Source of the DNA: Geodermatophilaceae bacterium
GTDB taxonomy: Bacteria; Actinomycetota; Actinomycetes; Mycobacteriales; Geodermatophilaceae
DNA length: 12,669 bases
Direction: 5' to 3'
NCBI GenBank assembly: GCA_013811975.1
Contig: JACCUF010000266.1
Coordinates: 1 to 12,669 of the forward strand
Numbering within the stretch: the first letter of the stretch is position 1; each line of letters opens with the position of its first letter. This document shows positions 1 through 5,486 of the stretch, piece after piece. A program made the position numbers and the translations under genes. Below the pieces are notes generated by a model. The model saw nothing but the letters and a program-made list of their open reading frames with translations, was not told the DNA's origin and searched no databases.

Positions 1-96
1 GTACGGCGCCTGGCGGGTCTGGGAACGAACACGCAATCGGAATCCCACATGACGGATTCGCACTCGATCAGCGACAGTGTCAGGAGTCCGGCATGA
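1..96 (+). CDS. Possible C-terminal end of an upstream gene (partial), perhaps a PLP aminotransferase
   Basis: Frame 1 is open from the window edge for 31 codons and stops at a TGA (94-96) that shares ATGA with the start of the nitrilase gene. The first residues read VRRLAGLGTN. From memory, this resembles the last helix of class I/II PLP aminotransferases, whose C-termini often end in a motif like EAVRRLAGL. The rest of the tail (Ser/Asp rich, ending SVRSPA) is not recognisable. A 4-nt overlap with an omega-amidase would suit a transaminase/omega-amidase pair, but this is inference from a very short fragment. The stretch could instead be a chance open frame in a GC-rich leader. Confidence 0.35.
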   Translation, partial: VRRLAGLGTNTQSESHMTDSHSISDSVRSPA

Positions 97-854
97 AGAC
101 CGCGGCGATCCAGCACGACATCACCTGGGAGGACAAGGACGCCAACTTCGCCCGCCTCCGACCACAGATCGCCGCCGTCGTAGGCAAGGGCGCCCGGCTG
201 GTCGCGCTAACCGAGATGTTCGCCACCGGCTTCACGATGTCCTCCACCACGTTGGCCGAGAACCATGACGGCCCGAGCACCCAGTTCCTCCGCGAGCAGG
301 CCCAGACCCACGACATCTGGATAGGTGGCTCGATCATCCAGCGCCACCCGTCGGTCCGCTTGCCGTACAACCAGTTCGTCCTGGCCGGCCCGGCCGGTCA
401 GGTGCACCGGTACGCGAAGATGCACCCGTTCACCTATCACGGCGAGCACGAGCACTACTCTGCCGGAACCCAGTCGATCACCGTTGACGTCGAGGGCGTT
501 CGGATCTCCCCGTTCATCTGCTACGACCTGCGCTTCGCCGACATCTTCTGGGAGCGGGCCGCCGAGACCGACTGCTTCCTGGTCGTTGCCAGCTGGCCGG
601 CGCCGCGGCGAGCGCACTGGCGAAGCCTGCTCACTGCACGAGCGATCGAGAACCAGGCCTACGTGGTCGGGGTCAACCGGGTCGGCAGCGGCGGTGGCAG
701 CGACCACGTCGGAGACAGCATGATCATCGACCCCGCAGGAGAGACCGTGGCCGATGCCGGGAGCAAGGAACAGACCATCCTTGCCGAGGTCGACCCCACC
801 GTGGTGGCACGCATTCGAGCCGAGTTCCCGTTCCTGGCCGACCGCCACACCTGA
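93..854 (+). CDS. Carbon-nitrogen hydrolase (nitrilase superfamily), omega-amidase/YafV-like
   Basis: This 253-aa protein is a complete single-domain member of the nitrilase superfamily. The catalytic triad is visible: Glu41 in LTEMFATGF, Lys109 in YAKMHPF and Cys143 in FICYDLRF, with the extra family Glu118 after the lysine. The FxYHGEHE and CYDLRFADIFW segments resemble the omega-amidase/YafV branch, which hydrolyses 2-oxoglutaramate or 2-oxosuccinamate to the 2-oxo acid and ammonia; this clears the product of glutamine or asparagine transaminases. The enzyme should be cytosolic, as no signal peptide is seen. The ATG has an AGGAG ribosome binding site at 82-86, 6 nt upstream, and overlaps the stop of an upstream open frame by ATGA. 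Superfamily and catalytic residues are secure; the exact amide substrate is inferred from subgroup resemblance. Confidence 0.9.
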   Translation: MKTAAIQHDITWEDKDANFARLRPQIAAVVGKGARLVALTEMFATGFTMSSTTLAENHDGPSTQFLREQAQTHDIWIGGSIIQRHPSVRLPYNQFVLAGPAGQVHRYAKMHPFTYHGEHEHYSAGTQSITVDVEGVRISPFICYDLRFADIFWERAAETDCFLVVASWPAPRRAHWRSLLTARAIENQAYVVGVNRVGSGGGSDHVGDSMIIDPAGETVADAGSKEQTILAEVDPTVVARIRAEFPFLADRHT

Positions 855-855
855 T

Positions 856-876
856 CCGCCGGGTTTAGTACGGCGG
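856..876 (+). terminator. Weak candidate terminator hairpin after the nitrilase gene
   Basis: CCGCCG (856-861) and CGGCGG (871-876) form a perfect 6-bp GC stem around a 9-nt loop, starting 2 nt after the nitrilase stop codon. No U-tract follows, so it may act only as a weak terminator or an mRNA-end stabiliser. Confidence 0.4.
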
Positions 877-933
877 CACCACATGCATCATCCACCGCCC
901 TGCTCGCAATGAGCTGGTGTCGGCATCTAGACG

Positions 934-945
934 TACGGTGGTCAG
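934..945 (+). promoter_or_regulatory. Candidate -10 box for a leaderless or short-leader DUF3072 mRNA
   Basis: TACGGT (934-939) fits the actinobacterial -10 pattern TANNNT and ends 6 nt before the ATG at 946, which would place the transcription start at the A of the start codon. No good -35 is visible. A GGTGG at 937-941 could alternatively serve as a poor ribosome binding site, so the leaderless reading is only a possibility. Confidence 0.35.
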
Positions 946-1302
946 ATGACTGAGTCGAGCAGGAGTTCCGAAGAACAGGCCGACCAGCAGGGCACCGGTG
1001 GCTGGCGCGGTCCCAACGCCAGCGGGATACCCGTCGATGTCCCGGCCGACGGTGATCCTGCAGCCGACGATCCGACGGGCAGCCGCGATGCGCCGATCAA
1101 CACCGGGCAGGCCGGGGATCCGACCGCCGAGAAGGATCCCGACGATTGGGTGACCGGTGACGAGCCAGCCACCGGAGCGCAGATCAGCTATCTCGAGACC
1201 CTGGCCCGCAAGGCAGGGCGTGACGTCCCGCTGCAGCTCACCAAGGCCGACGCCTCTCGGCTGATCGACGAACTCCAGGCGGAGTCCAGCCAGCGTCCCT
1301 GA
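946..1302 (+). CDS. DUF3072 domain protein with disordered acidic N-terminus
   Basis: This is a 118-aa protein of unknown function. The C-terminal half carries the DUF3072 signature: a DPDDWVTGDEPATGAQ segment at about residues 65-80, then SYLETLARKAG, a leucine/threonine-lysine step (LTKADASRLIDELQ) and a short tail. This forms a helix-turn-helix-like pair of short helices common in small actinobacterial proteins. The first 60 residues are rich in Gly, Asp, Pro and Ser, contain no predicted helix and look disordered, which makes the protein longer than the minimal domain. It stands alone between the nitrilase and the tRNA cluster. The ATG is chosen because the frame opens there and a -10-like box lies just upstream. 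Family membership is well supported; no function is known to me. Confidence 0.85.
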   Translation: MTESSRSSEEQADQQGTGGWRGPNASGIPVDVPADGDPAADDPTGSRDAPINTGQAGDPTAEKDPDDWVTGDEPATGAQISYLETLARKAGRDVPLQLTKADASRLIDELQAESSQRP

Positions 1303-1386
1303 TCGGTGCCCTCACGGCGCCGCTCCTTCGACTCGCCGATGGTCGACTCGAGGTGCGCCCGTCTGCGCCTGTCTCCGGGCATCCAT

Positions 1387-1392
1387 TACACT
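1387..1392 (+). promoter_or_regulatory. Candidate -10 element for the tRNA cluster
   Basis: TACACT lies 23 nt upstream of the mature 5' end of tRNA-Glu and fits TANNNT. No convincing -35 hexamer sits 16-18 nt upstream. The rest of the 113-nt gap (1303-1415) holds only a repeated TCGACTCG and no gene that I can see. Confidence 0.4.
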
Positions 1393-1415
1393 CGGCGGGC
1401 CCCAATGGTGCGCGA

Positions 1416-1488
1416 GCCCCCATCGTCTAGTGGTCCAGGACGCCGCCCTTTCAAGGCGGTAGCACGGGTTCGAATCCCGTTGGGGGTA
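1416..1488 (+). tRNA. tRNA-Glu (anticodon UUC)
   Basis: The 73-nt cloverleaf is complete. The acceptor arms GCCCCCA (1416-1422) and TGGGGGT (1481-1487) pair with a G-U at the first position, and the discriminator is A1488. The anticodon stem CCGCC/GGCGG (1443-1447 and 1455-1459) encloses loop CTTTCAA, giving anticodon TTC at 1450-1452. The T arm carries the usual GGTTCGAATCC. CCA is not encoded, as is usual in this phylum. It is the first of a Glu-Asp-Phe cluster of the kind I know from mycobacteria and other actinobacteria. Confidence 0.97.
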
Positions 1489-1562
1489 CGTACAGCACGC
1501 TCGTAGGATGGTAGTGCGAACGGCCCGATCAGCACGCCAGCATGAATGAGTCACACCAGCAA

Positions 1563-1636
1563 GGCCCTGTAGCGCAGTTGGTTAGCGCGCCGCCCTGTCA
1601 CGGCGGAGGTCGCCGGTTCGAGCCCGGTCAGGGTCG
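1563..1636 (+). tRNA. tRNA-Asp (anticodon GUC)
   Basis: The 74-nt cloverleaf is complete. Acceptor arms GGCCCTG (1563-1569) and CAGGGTC (1629-1635) pair with one G-U, and the discriminator is G1636. Anticodon stem CCGCC/GGCGG flanks loop CTGTCAC, giving anticodon GTC at 1597-1599. The T loop is GGTTCGAGCCC. CCA is not encoded. The 74-nt spacer from tRNA-Glu contains a TAGGAT (1504-1509) that could be a separate -10 box, but co-transcription is as likely. Confidence 0.97.
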
Positions 1637-1678
1637 CTGCTCCTGTCGATGTTCACACATCGGTGCGGAGTTGCAATG

Positions 1679-1710
1679 AAGCCGTACCGCTCTCGCCAGC
1701 GGTACGGCTT
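1679..1710 (+). terminator. Perfect 13-bp hairpin between tRNA-Asp and tRNA-Phe (terminator-like or processing stem)
   Basis: AAGCCGTACCGCT (1679-1691) and AGCGGTACGGCTT (1698-1710) form a perfect 13-bp stem with loop CTCGCC. It lies 42 nt after tRNA-Asp and ends 4 nt before the mature 5' end of tRNA-Phe. It has the strength of an intrinsic terminator but no U-tract beyond the closing TT. If it ended transcription, tRNA-Phe would need a promoter inside or before the stem, so it may instead be a read-through or processing structure of a shared precursor. Confidence 0.75.
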
Positions 1711-1714
1711 CGCG

Positions 1715-1788
1715 GGGCAGGTAGCTCAGTCGGTACGAGCGCTCGCCTGAAAAGCGAGAGGTCGGCGGTTCGACCCCGCCCCTGCCCA
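1715..1788 (+). tRNA. tRNA-Phe (anticodon GAA)
   Basis: The 74-nt cloverleaf is complete. Acceptor arms GGGCAGG (1715-1721) and CCTGCCC (1781-1787) pair perfectly, and the discriminator is A1788. Anticodon stem CTCGC/GCGAG flanks loop CTGAAAA, giving anticodon GAA at 1749-1751. T stem GGCGG/CCGCC pairs perfectly. CCA is not encoded. I see no repeat of its 3' end and no integrase nearby, so there is no sign of an integrated element at this tRNA. Confidence 0.97.
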
Positions 1789-1795
1789 CCGCAAG

Positions 1796-1846
1796 TTACT
1801 GGTCAATTACCGCAGGTCAGCCAGGGCACCGGCAATTGACCAGTTA
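1796..1846. terminator. Hairpin between tRNA-Phe and the convergent aldo/keto reductase gene
   Basis: ACTGGTCAATT (1798-1808) and AATTGACCAGT (1834-1844) form a perfect 11-bp stem, extended inward after one mismatch by CCG/CGG and outward by one further pair after a mismatch. The loop is about 17 nt. It starts 8 nt after tRNA-Phe and ends about 20 nt beyond the convergent reductase stop, so it fits a bidirectional terminator. There is no strong U-tract on either side. Confidence 0.65.
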
Positions 1847-1864
1847 GTCTGCCCAACCATTTCG

Positions 1865-2719
1865 TCAGGCGAGTGCGTCGAGCCTGGCCACGTCCTCGGC
1901 GGAGAGCCGTACCTGTGCGGCCCCCATGTTCTCGGTCAGGTGCTCGATCGACTTCGTACCCGGGATCGGCAGCACGACCGGCGATGCCTGCAAGAGCCAA
2001 GCAAGCGCGATCTGCGACGGGGTGGCCTCCATCTCCCGAGCGATGTCGGCGACCGGTGAATCCGGCTTGGCCAGGTCACCGGTCGCGATGGGGAACCACG
2101 GGATGAACGCAATGCCCTCGGTGGTGCAGTAGTCCAGCACGTCCTGAGACTGCCGATTGCTCAGGTTGTAGAGGTTCTGGACGCTGGCCACATCCACGAT
2201 CTCGCGGGCAGCTTCGATCTCTGCGACCGACACCTCGGAGATGCCGATGTGACCGACCTTGCCGGCCTCCTGGAGTTCGACAAACGCGCCGAGCTGATCG
2301 GCCAGCGGCACGTCGGCATCGATGCGGTGCAACTGGATCAGGTCGATCCGGTCCAGCCGCAGGTGGCGCAGGCTGAGTTCGACCTGCTGCTTGAGGTAGG
2401 CCGGGTGGCCGACCGATGTCCATTGTCCGGGTCCGGTTCGGGTGAGTCCGGCCTTGGTGGCGATCACCAGCCCCTCGGGATAGGGATGCAGCGCATCGGC
2501 AATGATCTGCTCACTCACGAATGGCCCGTAGGAGTCGGCGGTGTCGATGAAGTCGACTCCCTGCTCGACGGCGGTGCGGACGACAGCGAGCGCGCCTTCG
2601 CGGTCGGCGGGCTCGCCCCACACCCCCGGGCCGGGCAGTTGCATCGCGCCGTACCCGAGACGGTGGACAACCAGTTCACCGCCGAGGGCGAAGGTGTCGG
2701 ACAGTGTGGGTGCAGTCAT
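1865..2719 (-). CDS. Aldo/keto reductase
   Basis: This 284-aa protein (from the ATG at 2719) is a cytosolic NADPH-dependent aldo/keto reductase of the COG0667 type, with a TIM-barrel fold. The catalytic tetrad is complete: Asp59 and Tyr64 in FIDTADSYG, Lys89 in VIATKAG and His131 in LIQLHRID. The C-terminal PIPGTKSIEHLTENMGAA segment is the usual phosphate/cofactor-binding region. The frame also allows a GTG start 7 codons upstream (2740). I prefer the ATG, because a GGTTGGGA stretch lies at ribosome-binding distance and homology begins about there. The gene follows the DUF2231 gene after 44 nt and is the last of the minus-strand run. The physiological carbonyl substrate cannot be inferred. 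Confidence 0.92.
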   Translation of the reverse strand: MTAPTLSDTFALGGELVVHRLGYGAMQLPGPGVWGEPADREGALAVVRTAVEQGVDFIDTADSYGPFVSEQIIADALHPYPEGLVIATKAGLTRTGPGQWTSVGHPAYLKQQVELSLRHLRLDRIDLIQLHRIDADVPLADQLGAFVELQEAGKVGHIGISEVSVAEIEAAREIVDVASVQNLYNLSNRQSQDVLDYCTTEGIAFIPWFPIATGDLAKPDSPVADIAREMEATPSQIALAWLLQASPVVLPIPGTKSIEHLTENMGAAQVRLSAEDVARLDALA

Positions 2720-2763
2720 GTCAGTCCCAACCGGTGCCACTCGGTCAGCATTCCTGCGACACC

Positions 2764-3254
2764 CTAACCCGGCAGATCACTCCAGACCGCCTCGCTTCCG
2801 CTGTGCCCGATCCGGATCACGTACACCAGCGACAACACCGCCCCGACGACTGAGATCGCCCCGATTCCCCAACCGGCCGGGTTGGTCCAGGACGGTCGAT
2901 CCGATCCACGGCGGTTGGCCCAGAAGGCCAGGCCGATCAGAGCGAGCAGGGCAACCGAGAGGACGAGCACCCACGGCAACAGGTCCTCGCCGAGCGCGGT
3001 GTGCGCCAGGACCAACTCGAATGGCGCGTCGGGAGCGCTGAGGACCCAGTCTTCGAGAATCTCACCACTCTCCTGTGCGACAAAAACCGAGCCGATGGAG
3101 GTCACCGCCGCTAGCCCCGCCAGGACTCCGAATCGGGTACGCCATCGCGGTACGGCGGTAAGCGCGACAGCTGCGATTGCCGTGAGCGGTACGAAGACGA
3201 CCACGGCGTGCACGATCACGGCATGGGTCGGTATCCGAAGAAGGTGTCGAACAT
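2764..3254 (-). pseudogene. DUF2231-type membrane protein with an apparent one-base frameshift near its start
   Basis: The reading frame ending at 2764 encodes a membrane protein of the DUF2231 type. It has IPTHAVIVHAVVVFVPL, then about four hydrophobic segments, a conserved QESGE stretch, a HTALGEDLLPW segment and a C-terminus RIGHSGSEAVW, all typical of actinobacterial members. The natural start is an ATG at 3254, placed directly against the stop of the upstream 55-aa gene. From it the frame reads MFDTFFG and then leaves the main frame; one missing base around 3231-3236 would restore MFDTFFG-IPTHAV, giving a 163-aa protein. The frame is open upstream as far as 3798, but that part overlaps two other genes in shadow frames. 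This could be a true inactivating deletion, a sequencing error, or translation from an internal GTG (HAV). Confidence 0.7.
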
Positions 3255-3422
3255 CTAGTGGTGCCCGTATGGCAGGACCCACCGGAAGGCGGACGGGCCT
3301 GCGCGCTTGCACCAGCACTGCTCCGAGCAACCGCATCTGACCGCACCCATGCCCTCGGCGACTCGCCCCAGCAAGGCCAGCAGGAGATAGAGCCCGACGA
3401 GCCGAACAACAAGTCGCTTCAT
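3255..3422 (-). CDS. Small cysteine-motif protein (55 aa), conserved actinobacterial hypothetical
   Basis: This short ORF has a basic start and hydrophobic stretch (MKRLVVRLVGLYLLLALLG, about residues 1-19), then a cysteine cluster RCGCSEQCWCKRAGPSAF and a final RWVLPYGHH. The four cysteines (C30, C32, C36, C38, pattern CxCxxxCxC) suggest metal or Fe-S binding, or disulfides. I recall similar actinobacterial small proteins with a CGC-CWC cluster followed by a G-L-S-x-F-RWVFP motif; that is memory, not a search. The hydrophobic N-terminus could be a membrane anchor. The stop TAG is immediately followed by the ATG of the DUF2231 gene (zero spacing), so the two are probably translationally coupled. 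There is no ribosome binding site, but a good -10 box lies 6 nt before the ATG, pointing to a leaderless message. Confidence 0.75.
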   Translation of the reverse strand: MKRLVVRLVGLYLLLALLGRVAEGMGAVRCGCSEQCWCKRAGPSAFRWVLPYGHH

Positions 3423-3456
3423 GGGCGCAGGCTAGTGGAACCGGCCGTGGAGTCAG
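3423..3456 (-). promoter_or_regulatory. Promoter for the 55-aa/DUF2231 pair, leaderless arrangement
   Basis: On the minus strand TAGCCT (3429-3434) is a good -10 box. CTGACT (3451-3456), a fair -35, lies 16 nt upstream of it and overlaps the stop codon of the APH-fold gene. Six bases separate the -10 box from the ATG at 3422, so transcription would begin at the start codon itself, matching the lack of a ribosome binding site. Confidence 0.55.
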
Positions 3457-4490
3457 GCGCCGTCGAGGGTGGCCTCGGCCGCGCTGACCAGCATCGAGAT
3501 TCCCTCCGGGCTCAGCCCACGCTGCTGGGTCTGCCCGCCACCGTAGGCACCCGAGATACTCCTCGAGTAGACCCCGGCGAGCACTGCTCCCAGCCGCCAG
3601 TAAGCGAAGGCTATGTAGAAGCCCACATCCTCCATTGGCAGATCGCTGCCAGCCCCGTATCGCTCCAGTGCTTGGTCGCGGCTGATGAATCCGGGTGCCG
3701 TGGTCGGCATCGCCATCGGCAATGTCTCGATGCCGGACGGGGTGCTCCAGTACGACAGCAGCCAGCCCAGGTCGGCCAGCGGATCCCCGCGAGTGCACAG
3801 CTCCCAGTCCAGGATGGCCGCGACGTTCCCGCCGGGGTCGAGCATCAGGTTGCCGAAGCGGTAGTCGCCGTGCGCGATGGTGACCGCCCGCTGCCCCGGT
3901 ACGCGGGTGGCAAGGTGCTCGCCCATGCCGAGCAGGCCAGGGATCGGCTCGATCGGCAGACTGGCCACCTGCCGGGTCCAGCGTTTCAGCTGGCCTGCGA
4001 CGTACTCCGTGCCCCTGCCCAGATCACCGAGCCCGATCGAGTCGGGTTCGACCTGATGTAACCCCAGCAGGCTGTCCACCGCGGACTCACCGGCGGCCTT
4101 ACGCGCGGACTCGGACAGCGCGGTGAGAGCTGTGTCCGGATCGTGGGCAACCACGCCGGTGACGAAATCCATCACATAGAAGTCAGCGCCGAGGACGTCG
4201 GGGTCGGTGCACAGCCCGATCGTCTCCGGCACCGGGACGCCGATGCCGCCCAGCGCACTGATGACCCGATGCTCGCGCCGCATGTCATGCGCCGAGGGCA
4301 GGACACCCGACAGCGGCGGGCGGCGCAATGCGAAGGTGTTCTCCGCGAGGTCGGCCACCCGATATGTGAGATTGGACCGGCCGCCCTCGATCAGATCGAA
4401 GCGCAGCGGCGGGCTGAGCTCGGGAACATAGCGCGAGATCCAGTCGGTGACCCGACGTGCCCGTTCTCCGGTGATGTCCGTTTCCGCCAC
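3453..4490 (-). CDS. Phosphotransferase family protein (APH/ACAD10-N-like kinase fold)
   Basis: This 345-aa protein has the aminoglycoside-phosphotransferase/choline-kinase fold of COG3173. A nucleotide-binding Gly-rich turn (EGGRSNLTYRV, about 36-45) is followed by FALRRPP. The Brenner motif HGDYRFGNLML (207-217, Asp209 catalytic, Asn214) and the metal-binding ILDWE (Asp228) are both intact. Relatives in actinobacteria are often linked to acyl-CoA dehydrogenase clusters and are thought to phosphorylate hydroxylated small molecules rather than drugs, so resistance should not be assumed. The start is a GTG with TAGGG just upstream; that TAG is the stop of the MBL-fold gene, giving a 5-nt gap and probable coupling. 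The stop overlaps the promoter of the next gene. Fold is secure; substrate unknown. Confidence 0.9.
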   Translation of the reverse strand: MAETDITGERARRVTDWISRYVPELSPPLRFDLIEGGRSNLTYRVADLAENTFALRRPPLSGVLPSAHDMRREHRVISALGGIGVPVPETIGLCTDPDVLGADFYVMDFVTGVVAHDPDTALTALSESARKAAGESAVDSLLGLHQVEPDSIGLGDLGRGTEYVAGQLKRWTRQVASLPIEPIPGLLGMGEHLATRVPGQRAVTIAHGDYRFGNLMLDPGGNVAAILDWELCTRGDPLADLGWLLSYWSTPSGIETLPMAMPTTAPGFISRDQALERYGAGSDLPMEDVGFYIAFAYWRLGAVLAGVYSRSISGAYGGGQTQQRGLSPEGISMLVSAAEATLDGA

Positions 4491-4495
4491 GAGCC

Positions 4496-5395
4496 CTACC
4501 CAACCAGCCAGACGTTGTCCCCTGCGACGAGGACTCGGCCCTGGGCCTCGAGCTTGGCCACTACGGCGCGGGTGGACTGTTCCGCAGCCGGCCAGAGTGC
4601 GCGCGGCACGACGGCATAGATGACCTCGACCAGGGCCGGAATCGATTGTGCAGCACCGAGGAGCAGCGTTAGGATCTGCTGCTCCCGAAACCGGCGGTGG
4701 GCCAGATAGAAATCGAGAACTGCCATCGGATTCTCGGTCAGCTCGGGGCCGTGACCTGGATACAGCGCTGCCGGGCCGAGGTCGTGCACCCGCCGCAGAG
4801 ACTCGAGATAGGCCGTTACGTCGCCCTGCGGGTGCGTCACGACCGAGGTCCCTCTGCCCAGGACATGGTCACCGACCAGCACCGCACCGGACTCGATCCG
4901 AAAGGCCAGGTGATCGCCGCAGTGACCGGGTGTGGGTACGACGTCGATCGTTGTACCCGCCAGGTGCAGGTGCTCACCAGGCTCGAGCACTTGACCCGTG
5001 GGGCCGCAAACCGCCGGATCGGCCGCAGCAACCGGAGCCTCGAACTGTGCAGCCCACGGCAACGCGGCCTCGGCATGGTCCCAGTGGTGATGGGTGACCA
5101 AGACCGCAACGCAACGAGCCTCCCGGAAGGCCAGGGCAGCGGTAACCCGATCGAGGTGGTCTGTGTCATCCGGGCCGGGGTCGACGAGGACGGCCTGTCC
5201 TGATCCGGGCTCGCCGACCAAATAGGTGTTGGTGCCATCCAACGTCATCCCCGAAGGGTTCGGCGCCAGGATCCGGGTGACCAGCGGCTCGAGGGCAAGG
5301 GTGACCGGCATCTGGCCGAGTGCCGGCAACGCCCAGGTCGCCCGGGGGTCAGCAGGCCCAACGAGTTCAGTGAACCTGTCGGGCTCCTCGGTCAT
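4496..5395 (-). CDS. MBL-fold metallo-hydrolase, LACTB2/glyoxalase II-like
   Basis: This 299-aa protein is a complete metallo-beta-lactamase-fold hydrolase with a two-metal site. THHHWDH (His102, His104, Asp106, His107), His158 in TPGHCGDH, Asp176 in GDHVLG and His215 in YPGHGP are present. The NPSGMTLDGTNTYLVG segment at 46-61 and a winged-helix-like C-terminal part (about 230-299) match the LACTB2-like group, which acts on ester, thioester or nucleic-acid phosphodiester bonds. The TPGHCGDH version (TPGHTSDS is commoner) is slightly unusual. It heads a two-gene unit with the APH-fold gene 5 nt downstream. A purine run GGGGAA sits close to the ATG, and a possible -10 box 6 nt upstream suggests a leaderless mRNA. 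Family assignment is strong; the substrate is unknown. Confidence 0.92.
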   Translation of the reverse strand: MTEEPDRFTELVGPADPRATWALPALGQMPVTLALEPLVTRILAPNPSGMTLDGTNTYLVGEPGSGQAVLVDPGPDDTDHLDRVTAALAFREARCVAVLVTHHHWDHAEAALPWAAQFEAPVAAADPAVCGPTGQVLEPGEHLHLAGTTIDVVPTPGHCGDHLAFRIESGAVLVGDHVLGRGTSVVTHPQGDVTAYLESLRRVHDLGPAALYPGHGPELTENPMAVLDFYLAHRRFREQQILTLLLGAAQSIPALVEVIYAVVPRALWPAAEQSTRAVVAKLEAQGRVLVAGDNVWLVG

Positions 5396-5401
5396 TTCCC
5401 C

Positions 5402-5407
5402 ATCATG
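5402..5407 (-). promoter_or_regulatory. Candidate -10 box for the MBL/APH gene pair
   Basis: CATGAT on the minus strand matches four of six -10 consensus bases and ends 6 nt before the ATG at 5395. No convincing -35 lies at the right distance. The spacing repeats that seen at the 55-aa gene. Confidence 0.3.
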
Positions 5408-5434
5408 CCAAGTTGATCATCGACAAATCGGGGA

Positions 5435-5451
5435 GTTATCCGCCAGATAAC
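5435..5451. promoter_or_regulatory. Operator-like inverted repeat upstream of the MBL-fold gene
   Basis: GTTATC, 5 nt (CGCCA), GATAAC forms a perfect 6-5-6 inverted repeat 40-56 nt upstream of the MBL-fold start, just before the expected -35 position. It is too short to be a convincing terminator for the M23 gene upstream and is shaped more like a dimeric regulator site. No regulator gene is adjacent, so its partner is unknown. Confidence 0.4.
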
Positions 5452-5486
5452 CCTAGTTCTGCCGATGATCATCCGGACGTGGTCGG

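Noticed and set aside
207..884. A 225-codon open frame opposite the nitrilase gene
   Set aside because: The nitrilase frame has a complete catalytic triad; the opposite frame is a codon-bias shadow without motifs.
1416..1846. A mobile element integrated at the tRNA cluster
   Set aside because: No integrase, no duplicated tRNA 3' end and no transposase frames; neighbours are ordinary genes.
2764..3798. A 344-codon open frame on the minus strand that would give the DUF2231 protein a long N-terminal extension
   Set aside because: The extra 180 residues are Arg/Gly-rich shadow sequence of the APH-fold gene and the 55-aa gene; family resemblance begins only at IPTHAV.
3453..5395. An antibiotic-resistance pair (beta-lactamase plus aminoglycoside kinase)
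   Set aside because: Both share only folds with resistance enzymes; the motifs point to LACTB2-like hydrolases and COG3173 kinases, which are usually metabolic.
5464..5473. GATGATCATC palindrome and a similar TGATCA nearby (5414-5419)
   Set aside because: Ten-base palindromes without matching context or spacing are too common to call a site.
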